A DNA stretch of 64,000 nucleotides from Thalassobius sp047123305 (GTDB taxonomy: Bacteria > Pseudomonadota > Alphaproteobacteria > Rhodobacterales > Rhodobacteraceae): positions 1,798,001 to 1,862,000 of the forward strand of contig NZ_CP138918.1 of the NCBI RefSeq assembly GCF_047123305.1, written 5' to 3'. Of the stretch, positions 1-7,636 are shown one piece after another. The notes under the pieces are model-generated. The model saw only the letters and a program-made list of their open reading frames with translations, was not told the DNA's origin and made no database searches. The position numbers and the translations under genes were made by a program. How positions within the stretch are numbered: the stretch's first letter is position 1; each line of letters begins with the position of its first letter.

Positions 1-460
1 GGATCTCAACCCGCTGCTGATGCCCAACCGAGAGGTTTTCGATCAGCGCGTCAGGATCAACGTTCAGCTCGTACTCTTTGGCCAGATGTTTCAGCTCTTT
101 GCGGGCTTTCGCCAGCGAGGGGCGCAACAGCCCACCGTCTTCGGCGCCGAGGATGATGTTTTCCAGAACGGTGAAGTTCTCGACCAGCTTGAAGTGCTGG
201 AACACCATGCCGATCCCGGCCGAGATGGCGGCCTGGCTGTCCGGGATCAGGGTCTTGTTGCCCTTGATGAAAATCTCGCCTTCATCGGCCTTGTAGAAGC
301 CGTAGAGGATCGACATCAGCGTCGACTTGCCTGCGCCGTTTTCGCCGATGATGCCGTGGATCGTTCCCGGTTGCACCGAGATCGAAATGTCCTTGTTAGC
401 CTGGACCGGGCCAAAGGCTTTGGAGATGCCTTTGAGTTCTAGTGCCGGTGTTGACGTCAC
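1..460 (-). CDS. ABC transporter ATP-binding protein, BMP/nucleoside-type (partial)
   Basis: The first ~153 residues of an ABC ATPase; the rest lies left of the window. Reading the minus strand from a GTG at 460 gives a start of the type VTSTPALELKGISKAFG, a Walker A motif GENGAGKST at about residues 35-43, a Q-loop with FQHFKLVENF, and the signature LSVGHQQRVE close to the window edge. No in-frame ATG exists near the start, and a GGGGGAA ribosome-binding site precedes the GTG. It sits downstream of a BMP-family binding protein on the same strand, the usual order for nucleoside/sugar uptake systems with two ATPase halves. Substrate is inferred from the partner, not seen here. Confidence 0.88.
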   Translation of the reverse strand, partial: MTSTPALELKGISKAFGPVQANKDISISVQPGTIHGIIGENGAGKSTLMSILYGFYKADEGEIFIKGNKTLIPDSQAAISAGIGMVFQHFKLVENFTVLENIILGAEDGGLLRPSLAKARKELKHLAKEYELNVDPDALIENLSVGHQQRVEI

Positions 461-715
461 GCTTATTCCCCCATTCAGGAAGTCGGTCCTGCGGATATCC
501 TCCCGCTTGCAGACCGCTCAATTTCTGGCCACCCTCCGTGGCCGTGTCGTTCGGATCTCCGCGGCGAAAGCCCTGTCAGGCCGTCGGGGCGGAAAACATC
601 TGATCAGGCGGGGCTGGATCGGCGGACAGGTAGGCAAAGAGCCCTGCCTGCACATCGTCTTCGATCCGGCCCGCGGGCCTTGGAATGTCTCTGTCGGGAA
701 GTGTCCCCATCCCCT
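461..715. other. Spacer between binding protein and ATPase genes
   Basis: About 250 bases between the terminator behind the BMP gene and the ATPase start. I see no credible gene. The long gap plus the terminator suggests that the binding protein is made in excess and that the ATPase is reached by readthrough or has its own promoter. Confidence 0.5.
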
Positions 716-748
716 AAAAGAAAGGGCCGCGCCAACGCGGCGCGGCCC
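716..748 (-). terminator. Rho-independent terminator after the BMP gene
   Basis: On the minus strand a perfect 10-bp GC-rich stem (724-733 with 739-748, five-base loop) is followed by a T-rich run TTTCTTTT. It lies about 20 bases past the stop of the BMP gene. Confidence 0.85.
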
Positions 749-768
749 CGCATCTCAACTCAGCAGAA

Positions 769-1764
769 TTAGAACTGCAGTGCTGAGCAGCTTTCGTTTT
801 CAGCGTAGTTTTCAACCTTGATCTCGCCGCTGATGATGCCAGCGGAAGCGGCGTCAACTGCTGCGGTCATGTCGGCCGAGACCAGAGCTGCGTTGTTGTC
901 GTCCAGAGCTACACCAACACCTTCCGAGGCCAGGTCCAGACCGATGAAACCGGTCTTCAGGTCTGCGCCGTCTTTCAGAGCGTTGTAAACGGCGACGTCA
1001 ACACGCTTCATCATCGAGGTCAGAACTTTGCCCGGGTGCAGGTGGTTCTGGTTGCTGTCCACGCCGATCGACAGGATGCCTTCGTCGGCTGCGGTCTGCA
1101 GAACACCGATGCCAGTGCCGCCAGCGGCTGCGAAGACAACGTCAGCGCCCTGGCTGATCTGTGCTTTGGTCAGCTCGGAGCCTTTTACCGGGTCGTTCCA
1201 GGCTGCCGGGGTGGTGCCGGTCATGTTGGAGACAACGGTCGCGTCGGGGTTAACCGATTTCACACCCTGGGCGTAACCACAGGCGAATTTGCGGATCAGC
1301 GGGATGTCCATGCCGCCGATGAATCCAACGGTGCCAGATTTCGATGCTTTACCCGCCATAACACCGGCAAGGTACGAACCTTCGTGCTCGGCAAAGGAAA
1401 TGGTCTGAACGTTCGGCTGGTTGGCCCAACCGTCGATGTTCACGAACTTGGTGTCCGGATAGTCAGGTGCAACAGTTTCGATCGGGGTGGTCATGGCGAA
1501 ACCCATGGTCACGATCGGGTTTGCACCGGCTTCGGCAAAGCGGCGCAGGGCCTGCTCACGCTGAGCTTCGGACTGCAGTTCGATTTCCAGATACTTGCCG
1601 CCGGTTTCGTTTGCCCAACGCTCGGCGCCGTTGAAGCCCGCTTCGTTGAAGGATTTGTCGAATTTACCGCCGAGGTCGAAAATCACGGCCGGCTCGGCTG
1701 CCACGGCACCGGCAGACAGTGCAACGGTGGCGGCGGCGCCCAGGAATTTCTGCATCAGAGTCAT
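769..1764 (-). CDS. BMP family ABC transporter substrate-binding protein
   Basis: A 331-residue periplasmic binding protein of the basic membrane protein (BMP/PnrA-like, Med) family, which binds purine nucleosides or related ligands for ABC uptake. Residues 1-23 form a signal peptide ending in AVAAEP. Family hallmarks are the DLGGKFDKSFNEAGFNG segment after the signal, the GFAMTTPIE and AEHEGSYLAGVMAG segments and FIGGMDIP in the middle. The start has a GGGAGAG ribosome-binding site. It is followed by a terminator and then the ATPase gene. A role in purine uptake would fit the xanthine dehydrogenase locus 23 kb away, but this is inference. Confidence 0.92.
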   Translation of the reverse strand: MTLMQKFLGAAATVALSAGAVAAEPAVIFDLGGKFDKSFNEAGFNGAERWANETGGKYLEIELQSEAQREQALRRFAEAGANPIVTMGFAMTTPIETVAPDYPDTKFVNIDGWANQPNVQTISFAEHEGSYLAGVMAGKASKSGTVGFIGGMDIPLIRKFACGYAQGVKSVNPDATVVSNMTGTTPAAWNDPVKGSELTKAQISQGADVVFAAAGGTGIGVLQTAADEGILSIGVDSNQNHLHPGKVLTSMMKRVDVAVYNALKDGADLKTGFIGLDLASEGVGVALDDNNAALVSADMTAAVDAASAGIISGEIKVENYAENESCSALQF

Positions 1765-1929
1765 AATACTCTCCCATAGTGTTGATCACGGGGTTGCTTG
1801 GCGCAACCTCCGGCAATTGAGCAGATCAGGTCTGTCCAACCCAGATTTAGGCCGCAGCCAAGCGCTAGGGTCAACAGGAAACTGACAGATTATCTTTGAC
1901 TACACGGTCAAATTCTTGCTGTCCAAGGG

Positions 1930-2349
1930 TTATTGCCTGTTCAGCGGGCGGCTGAATATCAGCGCGCCTACCCGTTGACCAATGGTCAAGCGGTAGTAAT
2001 TCGGGCGTTTCGCCGTCTGAGTGTAACCTTCGGATTCGTATAGCCGAATCGCTATATGGTTGGTTTCAGCAACCTCAAGGAAGCTGCTCTCGCCGCCTCG
2101 CTGCAATGCCGCATCATGATAGCACCGCAGCATCTTGCGGCCCAGACCCTGGCCTCGTGCCTCTGGCAGGGTTGCGAGCGTTAACAATTCTGTTTCGCCC
2201 GCAATGCAGCGGCCAAGCGCAAAGGCCTGTGGGCAGGCGGCCAGAAACACATGGGCTGAGTCTGTCAGATCGGCAAACTCAGCAGCCGACCAGGGGCGCT
2301 GGTCGGTGAAAGCGGCGGCATGGATGCGGGCAAGGTCTTCGGGGGACAT
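1930..2349 (-). CDS. rimI: Ribosomal-protein-alanine N-acetyltransferase-like GNAT protein
   Basis: A 139-residue GNAT acetyltransferase. The acetyl-CoA loop is visible as LPEARGQGLGRKML (about residues 79-92), followed by FLEVAETNHIAIRLYESEGY, the typical RimI C-terminal pattern. RimI acetylates the N-terminal alanine of ribosomal protein S18. It starts three bases after the tsaB stop, the common tsaB-rimI pairing, so the genes are almost certainly co-transcribed. The exact substrate cannot be read from sequence. Confidence 0.88.
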   Translation of the reverse strand: MSPEDLARIHAAAFTDQRPWSAAEFADLTDSAHVFLAACPQAFALGRCIAGETELLTLATLPEARGQGLGRKMLRCYHDAALQRGGESSFLEVAETNHIAIRLYESEGYTQTAKRPNYYRLTIGQRVGALIFSRPLNRQ

Positions 2350-2352
2350 AGG

Positions 2353-2946
2353 TCAGGGAGCGTCGCTGAGGATCTTGGGTGCCGGATCACGGGGCGGCGC
2401 GGCGTCTGCGGCTTTGATATAGAGAGGTGCAGGTGCGTGATGGGTGCCGTCCGGCAGCTTGCGGGCAGCGACTTGCGCGATGTGACCGGCAATGCTGGCG
2501 GATTGCGGTGTCTTCAGGTCCCCCAAGGCGGCGACCTCTTCGGCGGGGGCCAGATAGGGGGCGGCCTCTTTCGGCGCCAGATAGGCCTGACCACGCGGTC
2601 CAAGAACCGCAACGGTGCCGGTGCCGTCGCTCAGGGCCACAGCCTCAAAACTGTTCACCCCAATCGCCGGAATGCCAAGCCCCAGAGCCAAACCACGTGC
2701 GGCAGAGACCGAAATGCGGATCCCAGTGAAGTTGCCGGGCCCGACGCCCACGCCAATGGCGTCCAGATCGGCCCAGGTTTTGCCTGCCGCGGCCAAGACC
2801 CCTGCCAGCAGGGGCATCAACCGTTCCGCCTGGCCACGTCCCATTTCTTCATGGGCCTGCGCAAGAACATGGTCACCGGATAGCAAAGCGGCCGCGCAAT
2901 GCGCGGCCGATGTGTCAAATCCCAGTATGAGGGGCTTAGACGGCAA
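2353..2946 (-). CDS. tsaB: tRNA threonylcarbamoyladenosine biosynthesis protein TsaB
   Basis: 197 residues with the ASKHA-fold N-terminus ILGFDTSAAHCAAAL and the core VGVGPGNFTGIRISVSAARGLALG, both characteristic of TsaB. TsaB scaffolds TsaD in making the t6A modification of ANN-decoding tRNAs. The only start that keeps the first strand is a TTG at 2946, which overlaps the end of nfu by 11 bases, with GAGG about ten bases ahead; translation is probably coupled to nfu. The C-terminus is short and ends in a proline/aspartate-rich tail. Confidence 0.9.
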   Translation of the reverse strand: MPSKPLILGFDTSAAHCAAALLSGDHVLAQAHEEMGRGQAERLMPLLAGVLAAAGKTWADLDAIGVGVGPGNFTGIRISVSAARGLALGLGIPAIGVNSFEAVALSDGTGTVAVLGPRGQAYLAPKEAAPYLAPAEEVAALGDLKTPQSASIAGHIAQVAARKLPDGTHHAPAPLYIKAADAAPPRDPAPKILSDAP

Positions 2947-3499
2947 CGGGGCGTACCTCGGTCACTTCGGGGATGTAGTGGCGCAGCAGGTTCTCGATGC
3001 CCATTTTCAAGGTCAGGGTCGAAGAGGGGCAGCCCGCGCAGGCGCCCTGCATGTGCAGGTACACAACTCCGCGATCAAACCCATGGAAGGTGATGTCGCC
3101 ACCGTCCTGTGCCACAGCTGGGCGCACGCGGGTGTCCAGCAGCTCTTTGATCTGGCCAACAATCTCACCGTCTTCGCCGTGGTGGTCTGCATGGCCCGAA
3201 TTGCCAGTGGCTTCGCCCGCCATAACCGGATCGCCCGACTGGAAATGTTCCATGATCGCGCCAAGGATGCCCGGTTTGATGTGATCCCACTCAACCCCTT
3301 CGTCTTTGGTCACAGTGACAAAGTCGCCACCAAAGAATACGCCGGTCACGCCGCTGACGGCAAAAACACGTTTTGCCAAAGGCGAAGTGTCAGCAGTATC
3401 CGCCGAAGGGAAGTCTGCGGTGCCCGTGCCCAGAACGGCCTGACCCGGCAGGAATTTCAGCGTTGCGGGGTTCGGGGTGGATTCAGTTTGAATGAACAT
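2936..3499 (-). CDS. nfu: NifU-like iron-sulfur scaffold/carrier (Nfu)
   Basis: 187 residues with an Nfu_N domain (FIQTESTPNPATLKFLPG at the start) and a C-terminal NifU domain carrying the cluster-binding CxxC (GACAGCPSSTLTLK). Nfu proteins receive a 4Fe-4S cluster and pass it to target enzymes in the cytoplasm. I chose the ATG at 3499 because AAGGA lies at a workable distance; a TTG nine bases earlier is possible. A perfect TTAGAA-TGG-TTCTAA palindrome lies about 60 bases upstream and suggests Irr control. First gene of the nfu-tsaB-rimI unit. Confidence 0.93.
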   Translation of the reverse strand: MFIQTESTPNPATLKFLPGQAVLGTGTADFPSADTADTSPLAKRVFAVSGVTGVFFGGDFVTVTKDEGVEWDHIKPGILGAIMEHFQSGDPVMAGEATGNSGHADHHGEDGEIVGQIKELLDTRVRPAVAQDGGDITFHGFDRGVVYLHMQGACAGCPSSTLTLKMGIENLLRHYIPEVTEVRPVAV

Positions 3500-3557
3500 A
3501 TGTGCCAATCCTTATCGCTTGGCTCAGATATGCGCCCCGCATGGGGCAGTGTCAAGG

Positions 3558-3574
3558 TTTAGAATGGTTCTAAT
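3558..3574. promoter_or_regulatory. Candidate Irr iron-control element upstream of nfu
   Basis: Perfect inverted repeat TTAGAA, three-base spacer TGG, TTCTAA at 3559-3573, inside an AT-rich patch of the nfu promoter region. The arrangement resembles the iron-control elements bound by Irr in alphaproteobacteria, whose targets include iron-sulfur assembly genes. Irr itself is encoded at 54378-54800. Binding is inference. Confidence 0.6.
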
Positions 3575-3585
3575 CTGCTCGCCAG

Positions 3586-4089
3586 CTATAGATCCAAGGC
3601 TTTCAGGCGGGTCCGGATATATTTATGGGCCGATCTATAATGCGATGGTCCGGCTGCTTCGGCCCAGCGACCTGTTGTCCATTTGTTGTTGCCACCTGGC
3701 ATCGGCGCCCCGTAGAGCGCCGCGTCATTGAGGTGCTTGATCAGGTCCAGCAGTGCCAGATGGTTTTCCGCCAGCAACGCGCGGGCCGCGTCCCACGTGA
3801 GATCCGCCTGCGCCTCACGCAGGTCGGCATTGTAGCGTTTCAGCTCATTCCATTTGTAACCTGGAGCAGGCAGCGCAGGCTGCGCACCACGCTGCCCCGC
3901 AGCGTGCCAGCCCAGAAAAAGTGTAATCCAATGGGCGCGGTGACCAAGAATGTCCTTAAGCGTAATGCCATCGGCCGCTGGATCTGGGGCCAACCGCACG
4001 TCAGCTGGGACACGGTCCAGCGCTGTCACGAGTTTGGCATACTCGGCTTCTGTCACGCTAAGCAGATCTTTTTTGCAGGTTGCGGGCAT
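3586..4089 (-). CDS. ClbS/DfsB family four-helix bundle protein (DUF1706)
   Basis: A 167-residue protein resembling the ClbS/DfsB (DUF1706) branch of DinB-like four-helix bundles: KDLLSVTEAEYAKLVTALD near the N-terminus, the HRAHWITLFLGW helix, YKWNELKRYNADL in the middle and SAHKYIRTRL at the end. ClbS hydrolyses the genotoxin colibactin and DfsB supports iron-sulfur metabolism in some bacteria; which role, if either, applies here is unknown. The ATG at 4089 has an AGGAGGAG ribosome-binding site seven bases away, so the longer upstream start is rejected. It transcribes toward nfu; the Irr-like palindrome lies just past its stop. Confidence 0.75.
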   Translation of the reverse strand: MPATCKKDLLSVTEAEYAKLVTALDRVPADVRLAPDPAADGITLKDILGHRAHWITLFLGWHAAGQRGAQPALPAPGYKWNELKRYNADLREAQADLTWDAARALLAENHLALLDLIKHLNDAALYGAPMPGGNNKWTTGRWAEAAGPSHYRSAHKYIRTRLKALDL

Positions 4090-4172
4090 CAGCGCTCCTC
4101 CTGCTTCAATGCTAAACAAAAGTGCAAGCAGAAGCTTTGCGCGGGATCAAGTCGCGCGAGACCCCAACGGGT

Positions 4173-4628
4173 TTAGGTGATCGCTTCCAATCGCTCTTTG
4201 GACAGATCACCCGGTACCACGGTGATCGGGATCGGCAGCGTCCCGGCAGAGCGCGACAGCTGGGTAACCAGCGGGCCGGGGCCTTTCTTGTCGGTGCCGG
4301 CACCGAGCACCAGCACGCCAATTTCCCCATCTTCGTTGATTTGCGCCATGATCTCGCTTACCGGTTCGCCCTCGCGGATCACCAGTTCGGGATCAATGCC
4401 CTGACGGTCGCGCATCCATTTGGCAAAGACCTCGTAGTGCACCTCGATGCGCTCCCGCGCCTCTTCGCGCATGATGTCGCCGACACCGATCCAGTGGTTG
4501 AACTCTTCCGGTGGGATCACTGAAAGGATTTCCACCCCGCCGCCCGTTTTGGCTGCACGCATGGCGGCAAAGCGCATGGCGTTCAGGCATTCACGACTGT
4601 CATCCAAAATGACCAAGAACTTCCGCAT
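4173..4628 (-). CDS. Universal stress protein (UspA family)
   Basis: A single-domain 151-residue Usp. It begins KFLVILDDSRECLNAMRFAA, typical of the first strand-helix, and has the ATP-binding signature GAGTDKKGPGPLVTQL near residues 113-128 and ITVVPG at the end. Such proteins bind ATP or AMP and support stress survival; no specific partner is indicated. It is a single gene, with 83 bases to the next gene on the same strand. Confidence 0.9.
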   Translation of the reverse strand: MRKFLVILDDSRECLNAMRFAAMRAAKTGGGVEILSVIPPEEFNHWIGVGDIMREEARERIEVHYEVFAKWMRDRQGIDPELVIREGEPVSEIMAQINEDGEIGVLVLGAGTDKKGPGPLVTQLSRSAGTLPIPITVVPGDLSKERLEAIT

Positions 4629-4716
4629 TGAAACACCCTCTCGCAGCGCGCCTGCTGTTAATGTGCCGGATCATGGCGCAAGGGCGGGGGGCTGGCAAGC
4701 CTGTCGAAACAGCGGC

Positions 4717-5025
4717 TTATCCGCAAACAGCCGCTGCGGTGGCACCGAAATCAACGTAGCGCTGCCAGAAACGTTCGTTTGCGGCATTGTCAGACTGCCG
4801 GGTGTCTTGTGCCTTTTGCGGGTCTTTGAAGAACTTCGCTGCCTTACGCTGATCCGACCGGCTGAGCGTCTGATTGGCAACGCGGCCAATGCAACTGCAC
4901 AGCGGCCAGCTCTTTTCTTTGCGGGGGGAGGACAGGCAGGCGCGCTCAATCGGGCCGGCAAAAGCCGGGGCCGCAAGGGGGGCGACAAAGGCCGCAATCA
5001 TTGCGGCGCACAGGATGCGTTTCAT
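4717..5025 (-). CDS. Small secreted cysteine-containing protein of unknown function
   Basis: 102 residues with a clear signal peptide (MKRILCAAMIAAFVAPLAAPAFA, cleavage before GPIERAC). The mature part has four cysteines (RACLSS, PLCSCIG, AAVCG), which could make two disulfides in the periplasm, and a basic middle with KAAKFFKDPQKAQD. I do not recognise a characterised family; similar small proteins are common in roseobacters. Single-gene unit. Confidence 0.7.
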   Translation of the reverse strand: MKRILCAAMIAAFVAPLAAPAFAGPIERACLSSPRKEKSWPLCSCIGRVANQTLSRSDQRKAAKFFKDPQKAQDTRQSDNAANERFWQRYVDFGATAAAVCG

Positions 5026-5142
5026 AGTCGTGCCTCAAGGTTCGGCCCAGGGGTTATCCCCAAATTAGCTGGCCTGATTGTTGGGACAAGTATGCCGGAA
5101 GCGACCGGCGCGTGCAATCACACAAGACTGTGAGGCGTGAGG

Positions 5143-5439
5143 TCACAGCGAAGAGCCGCTGGCGCGGATGGGTGTGGTCTTGGGAGGACCCGCCAACCGT
5201 TCGCGCGCTCCTGTCTGATAGGTCTTGAAAGCGGCGCTGTCGAGGAACTGCTGTTTGCCCGTCTCACCGTCATATTGCAGCACACCGTAGAACCGCAACG
5301 GATCCTCTGAGGCAAATCCCTGGTAAGAAAAACGGCGATCAGTCAGCTCTTTCAGTGCCGCGCAGAGCGTTTCCATCGCCGCCGCCTGCGCATCGTGATC
5401 GGCGGCGTCTTTGAGTGTGTATTCCACAAGCAGGCCCAT
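5143..5439 (-). CDS. Conserved hypothetical protein (98 aa)
   Basis: A short soluble protein beginning MGLLVEYTLKDAADHDAQAAAMETLCAALKEL, with FYGVLQYDGETGKQQFLDSAAFKTYQ later. The pattern (beta strand, helix, beta strand, terminal helix) is compatible with a ferredoxin-like alpha-beta-barrel monomer, but no key residues identify an enzyme. Function unknown. It is on the same strand as its neighbours without tight coupling. Confidence 0.6.
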   Translation of the reverse strand: MGLLVEYTLKDAADHDAQAAAMETLCAALKELTDRRFSYQGFASEDPLRFYGVLQYDGETGKQQFLDSAAFKTYQTGARERLAGPPKTTPIRASGSSL

Positions 5440-5506
5440 CTATGGCTCCTCTATACGGTTTTTTGGTGGGGGCGGTGATTGTGACACGCCCCCTGCAGGT
5501 CTTTGG

Positions 5507-5974
5507 TCAGTGAATGCAGATCGATCCGTGTTGCGCCCGGCGCATCAGCCGGTCGAAGTCGCCGCCCTCCATCTCGACCAATGTCCGGTGGTCGCCGGCT
5601 TCAAACCAGACTTTGCTGAGGCCCATCAGGCTGTTGTCGACAATTGTTGGAATGTCATAGGCGTCCCCCACAGGCGGCGCGGCGCCCGGGGAACAATCGT
5701 CAAAGATCTCCTCCAGCTCGCTTTCCGGGGCCAGGCCAAGGCGGCGGTGGGTCATCTGTTGCAGGCGGCTGAGGTCAAGCTGATGATTGGCAGGGACAAC
5801 GGCCAGCATGGGGCCGTCTTCGCGGTGAACCAACACGGTCTTCGCCATATGATCCTGCGGGATATGAGCGTTTTCGGCGCATTCCCGTGCGGTGGCTGCG
5901 TAGCGATGGCTGAGTGTATCATAGGGCAGGCCGGTGGCCTGTAGGTGGTGTTCCAGACGTTCAGATAGAGACAT
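5507..5974 (-). CDS. YbaK/EbsC family aminoacyl-tRNA deacylase-like protein
   Basis: 155 residues with the YbaK/ProX editing-domain pattern: AKTVLVHREDGPMLAVVPANHQLDLSRL, then GLAPESELEEIFDDCSPGAAPPVGDAY and a C-terminal VEMEGGDFDRLM. Members hydrolyse mischarged tRNAs such as Cys-tRNA(Pro) or Ala-tRNA(Pro). The conserved lysine in AKTV and the GAAPPVG loop are both present. The precise tRNA substrate is not readable. Confidence 0.82.
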   Translation of the reverse strand: MSLSERLEHHLQATGLPYDTLSHRYAATARECAENAHIPQDHMAKTVLVHREDGPMLAVVPANHQLDLSRLQQMTHRRLGLAPESELEEIFDDCSPGAAPPVGDAYDIPTIVDNSLMGLSKVWFEAGDHRTLVEMEGGDFDRLMRRAQHGSICIH

Positions 5975-6030
5975 GGCGTCCTCCGATCAGGTCGAACGCC
6001 CCGGCTGCGCCGCCTTAGACGCAACCGCGG

Positions 6031-6085
6031 CGTCTTGGGGTGAGTGATTGGATCAGTCTGCGCCTGTTCAGGTGAGTCGGGCAAG
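6031..6085. repeat. 55-bp repeat, copy 1
   Basis: Begins CGTCTTGGGGTGAGTGATTG; matches 6770-6824 at 51 of 55 positions in the same orientation. The sequences outside the repeat are unrelated. It lies 111 bases ahead of the gene at 6197, so it may carry promoter or recombination signals. I do not recognise it as a known element. Confidence 0.8.
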
Positions 6086-6196
6086 AGCGTGGCGAATTGG
6101 GGACAGATAGGGCTCAATACTTGCCGTGGTGCGGCAGTCCCTTTTCGCAATATTCACAAAGCGTTAGGTCTTGTGCGATCGAACAGGGACAAAAGA

Positions 6197-6595
6197 ATGA
6201 AAACTGCTATCATCACGCTCGCTCTTGCAATGCTGCTGCCCGTCACCGCCCTTGCTGAGATTTGTTTACCCGATTCCACCTGTGGCGGGGGAGAGTTTGT
6301 CTGCAAATCCACAGCAGTGGAGGCGCTGAATGCCAAAGATGCCCGTTATGAGGAAGCAGTGGAATATTGCAACAGCGTGATCGACGACCTGAATAGCCTG
6401 ACACACCGGCATAACCAGGTCCGTGCGGCCCTGTCGGAGCTACAGCTGGTGGAAGAGGACCTGCGTCGCGAAAAGCAAAAGCGGCAGATGAATATCCGAA
6501 CCATTCAAGACCTGCAGGACGATTTGCAACGCTACCGCTTGTGCGCCCAGATATCGGACACCATGGCCGCCATGCAAGCCTGCGTCGGCGGTTGA
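6197..6595 (+). CDS. Periplasmic coiled-coil protein of unknown function
   Basis: 132 residues: signal peptide MKTAIITLALAMLLPVTALA, then a Cys-rich start (EICLPDSTCGGGEFVC) and a long predicted coiled coil (SLTHRHNQVRAALSELQLVEEDLRREKQKRQMN onward to residue ~115), ending with CVGG. Five or six cysteines suggest disulfides in the periplasm. The ATG at 6197 is chosen because it begins the signal peptide. No family recognised. The gene lies between the two 55-bp repeats and just before a uvrB fragment, so it may have arrived as part of a small rearranged module. Confidence 0.6.
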   Translation: MKTAIITLALAMLLPVTALAEICLPDSTCGGGEFVCKSTAVEALNAKDARYEEAVEYCNSVIDDLNSLTHRHNQVRAALSELQLVEEDLRREKQKRQMNIRTIQDLQDDLQRYRLCAQISDTMAAMQACVGG

Positions 6596-6601
6596 GGCTT
6601 G

Positions 6602-6768
6602 GGCGGGTGGCTTCTTCAAATTCCAGTTTCTGGGCGGCTTTGCACATCTCATCCCGCAGAACCGCCAGATGGGCCTCAAGATTGGCACCATGCATCGGTT
6701 TGTCGATCTTGGCGGTGACACGGGACTGATCGGTGTCGCCCTTGTAGAGGCCCGCCAGCACATCCTCG
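6602..6768 (-). pseudogene. Duplicated internal fragment of uvrB
   Basis: 167 bases that match 7806-7972 of the intact uvrB on the same strand with about eight mismatches (~95% identity). It would encode the segment AGLYKGDTDQSRVTAKIDKP through LEFEEATR, i.e. the linker and first part of the UVR domain, with several amino-acid changes. It has no start or neighbouring uvrB sequence and ends abruptly next to the second 55-bp repeat. It is not a functional gene. Confidence 0.9.
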
Positions 6769-6769
6769 T

Positions 6770-6824
6770 CGTCTTGGGGTGAGTGATTGGATCAGTTTGC
6801 GCCCGTTCAGGTAAGCCGGGCAAG
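6770..6824. repeat. 55-bp repeat, copy 2
   Basis: Direct copy of 6031-6085 (four mismatches), placed directly against the end of the uvrB fragment. The two copies bracket the gene at 6197 and the fragment, a layout expected for a duplicated or inserted module. Confidence 0.8.
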
Positions 6825-6911
6825 GGGGGGTAAAGGGGCACGCCCGAGTTTTGCAGGGAGTCTGGGACAATTTGAAGGGCGATGGGGCTGCCAAAACTGT
6901 GTAAATTTGGA

Positions 6912-7636
6912 TCAAGTAAACGGTGGGGCGCGCCCAATTAGTTTTTCATAACAAAGGTGTAGTCGCTTCAAAAAAGTGTTTCGCCGCTGCGGGAAAGGGG
7001 CGACATTGCCGGTTAAGTCGGTGCGTTGCCTGTGCTGTGCTTCATATTCCTCTTTGGGATAGAAACTGGGCAGTGACAGATGCTTCAAACTAACGATCTT
7101 AGCCAAAGGCGCTAGGCCGTCGGAGCGAATTTTACATTCGCAAAGCCCAATTCTTCAAGCTGATGCATCTTTGACAGCGGCAATAGTGTCTCAAGCCAAA
7201 GCGGTTTTGACATCCCGCCCGCAATCCTGAGATGACGTATTGGGAGGTCTGCTAAATGATCCAATTCTCTAAGTTTCACGCAAGTGTTTAAGCTGCAGTA
7301 CTCGAGATTCGATAGCCTCTCAACGCCGTTCAATTGAGTGAGCTTTGGGCAATGCAGAAGAGACAGGCCAATTAAGTTTTCCATCTGAGCAATTGCTGAA
7401 AAGTCGTGCGCCAACAGGTTTTTGAATTCGATAAGCCTAGGCGAAACATTGGCGCAGAGTTGTTCGAACTGGGTTTGCTGCAGGCCTGCAGCGTAGCACG
7501 TCCTCACTTTCCCTTTAGGAAGCTGATCAAGTGAATATCCAATGCCGTCAAGCACGATGACGTAGTTGCCATGGATCATGCTTGCATTGACATGGCACTT
7601 ATTGAGTTCCCTTCGGAAACGATGAGAGAGACTCAT
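6912..7636 (-). pseudogene. Leucine-rich-repeat protein broken by a frameshift
   Basis: The first frame (7636 to 7112, 174 aa) begins MSLSHRFRRELNKCH and then shows LRR-like units (MENLIGLSLLHCPKLTQLNG, LSNLEYCSLNTCVKLREL, LPIRHLRIAGG, MHQLEELGFANVKF) before stopping at APTA. In another frame, directly continuous, come SDGLAPLAKIVSLKHLSLPS and FYPKEEYEAQHRQ (to 6912), which carry on the LRR pattern. A one-base indel near 7115-7125 explains this. The ATG overlaps the uvrB stop (ATGA), so it is translationally coupled to uvrB. Function unknown; a sequencing error is possible. Confidence 0.6.
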
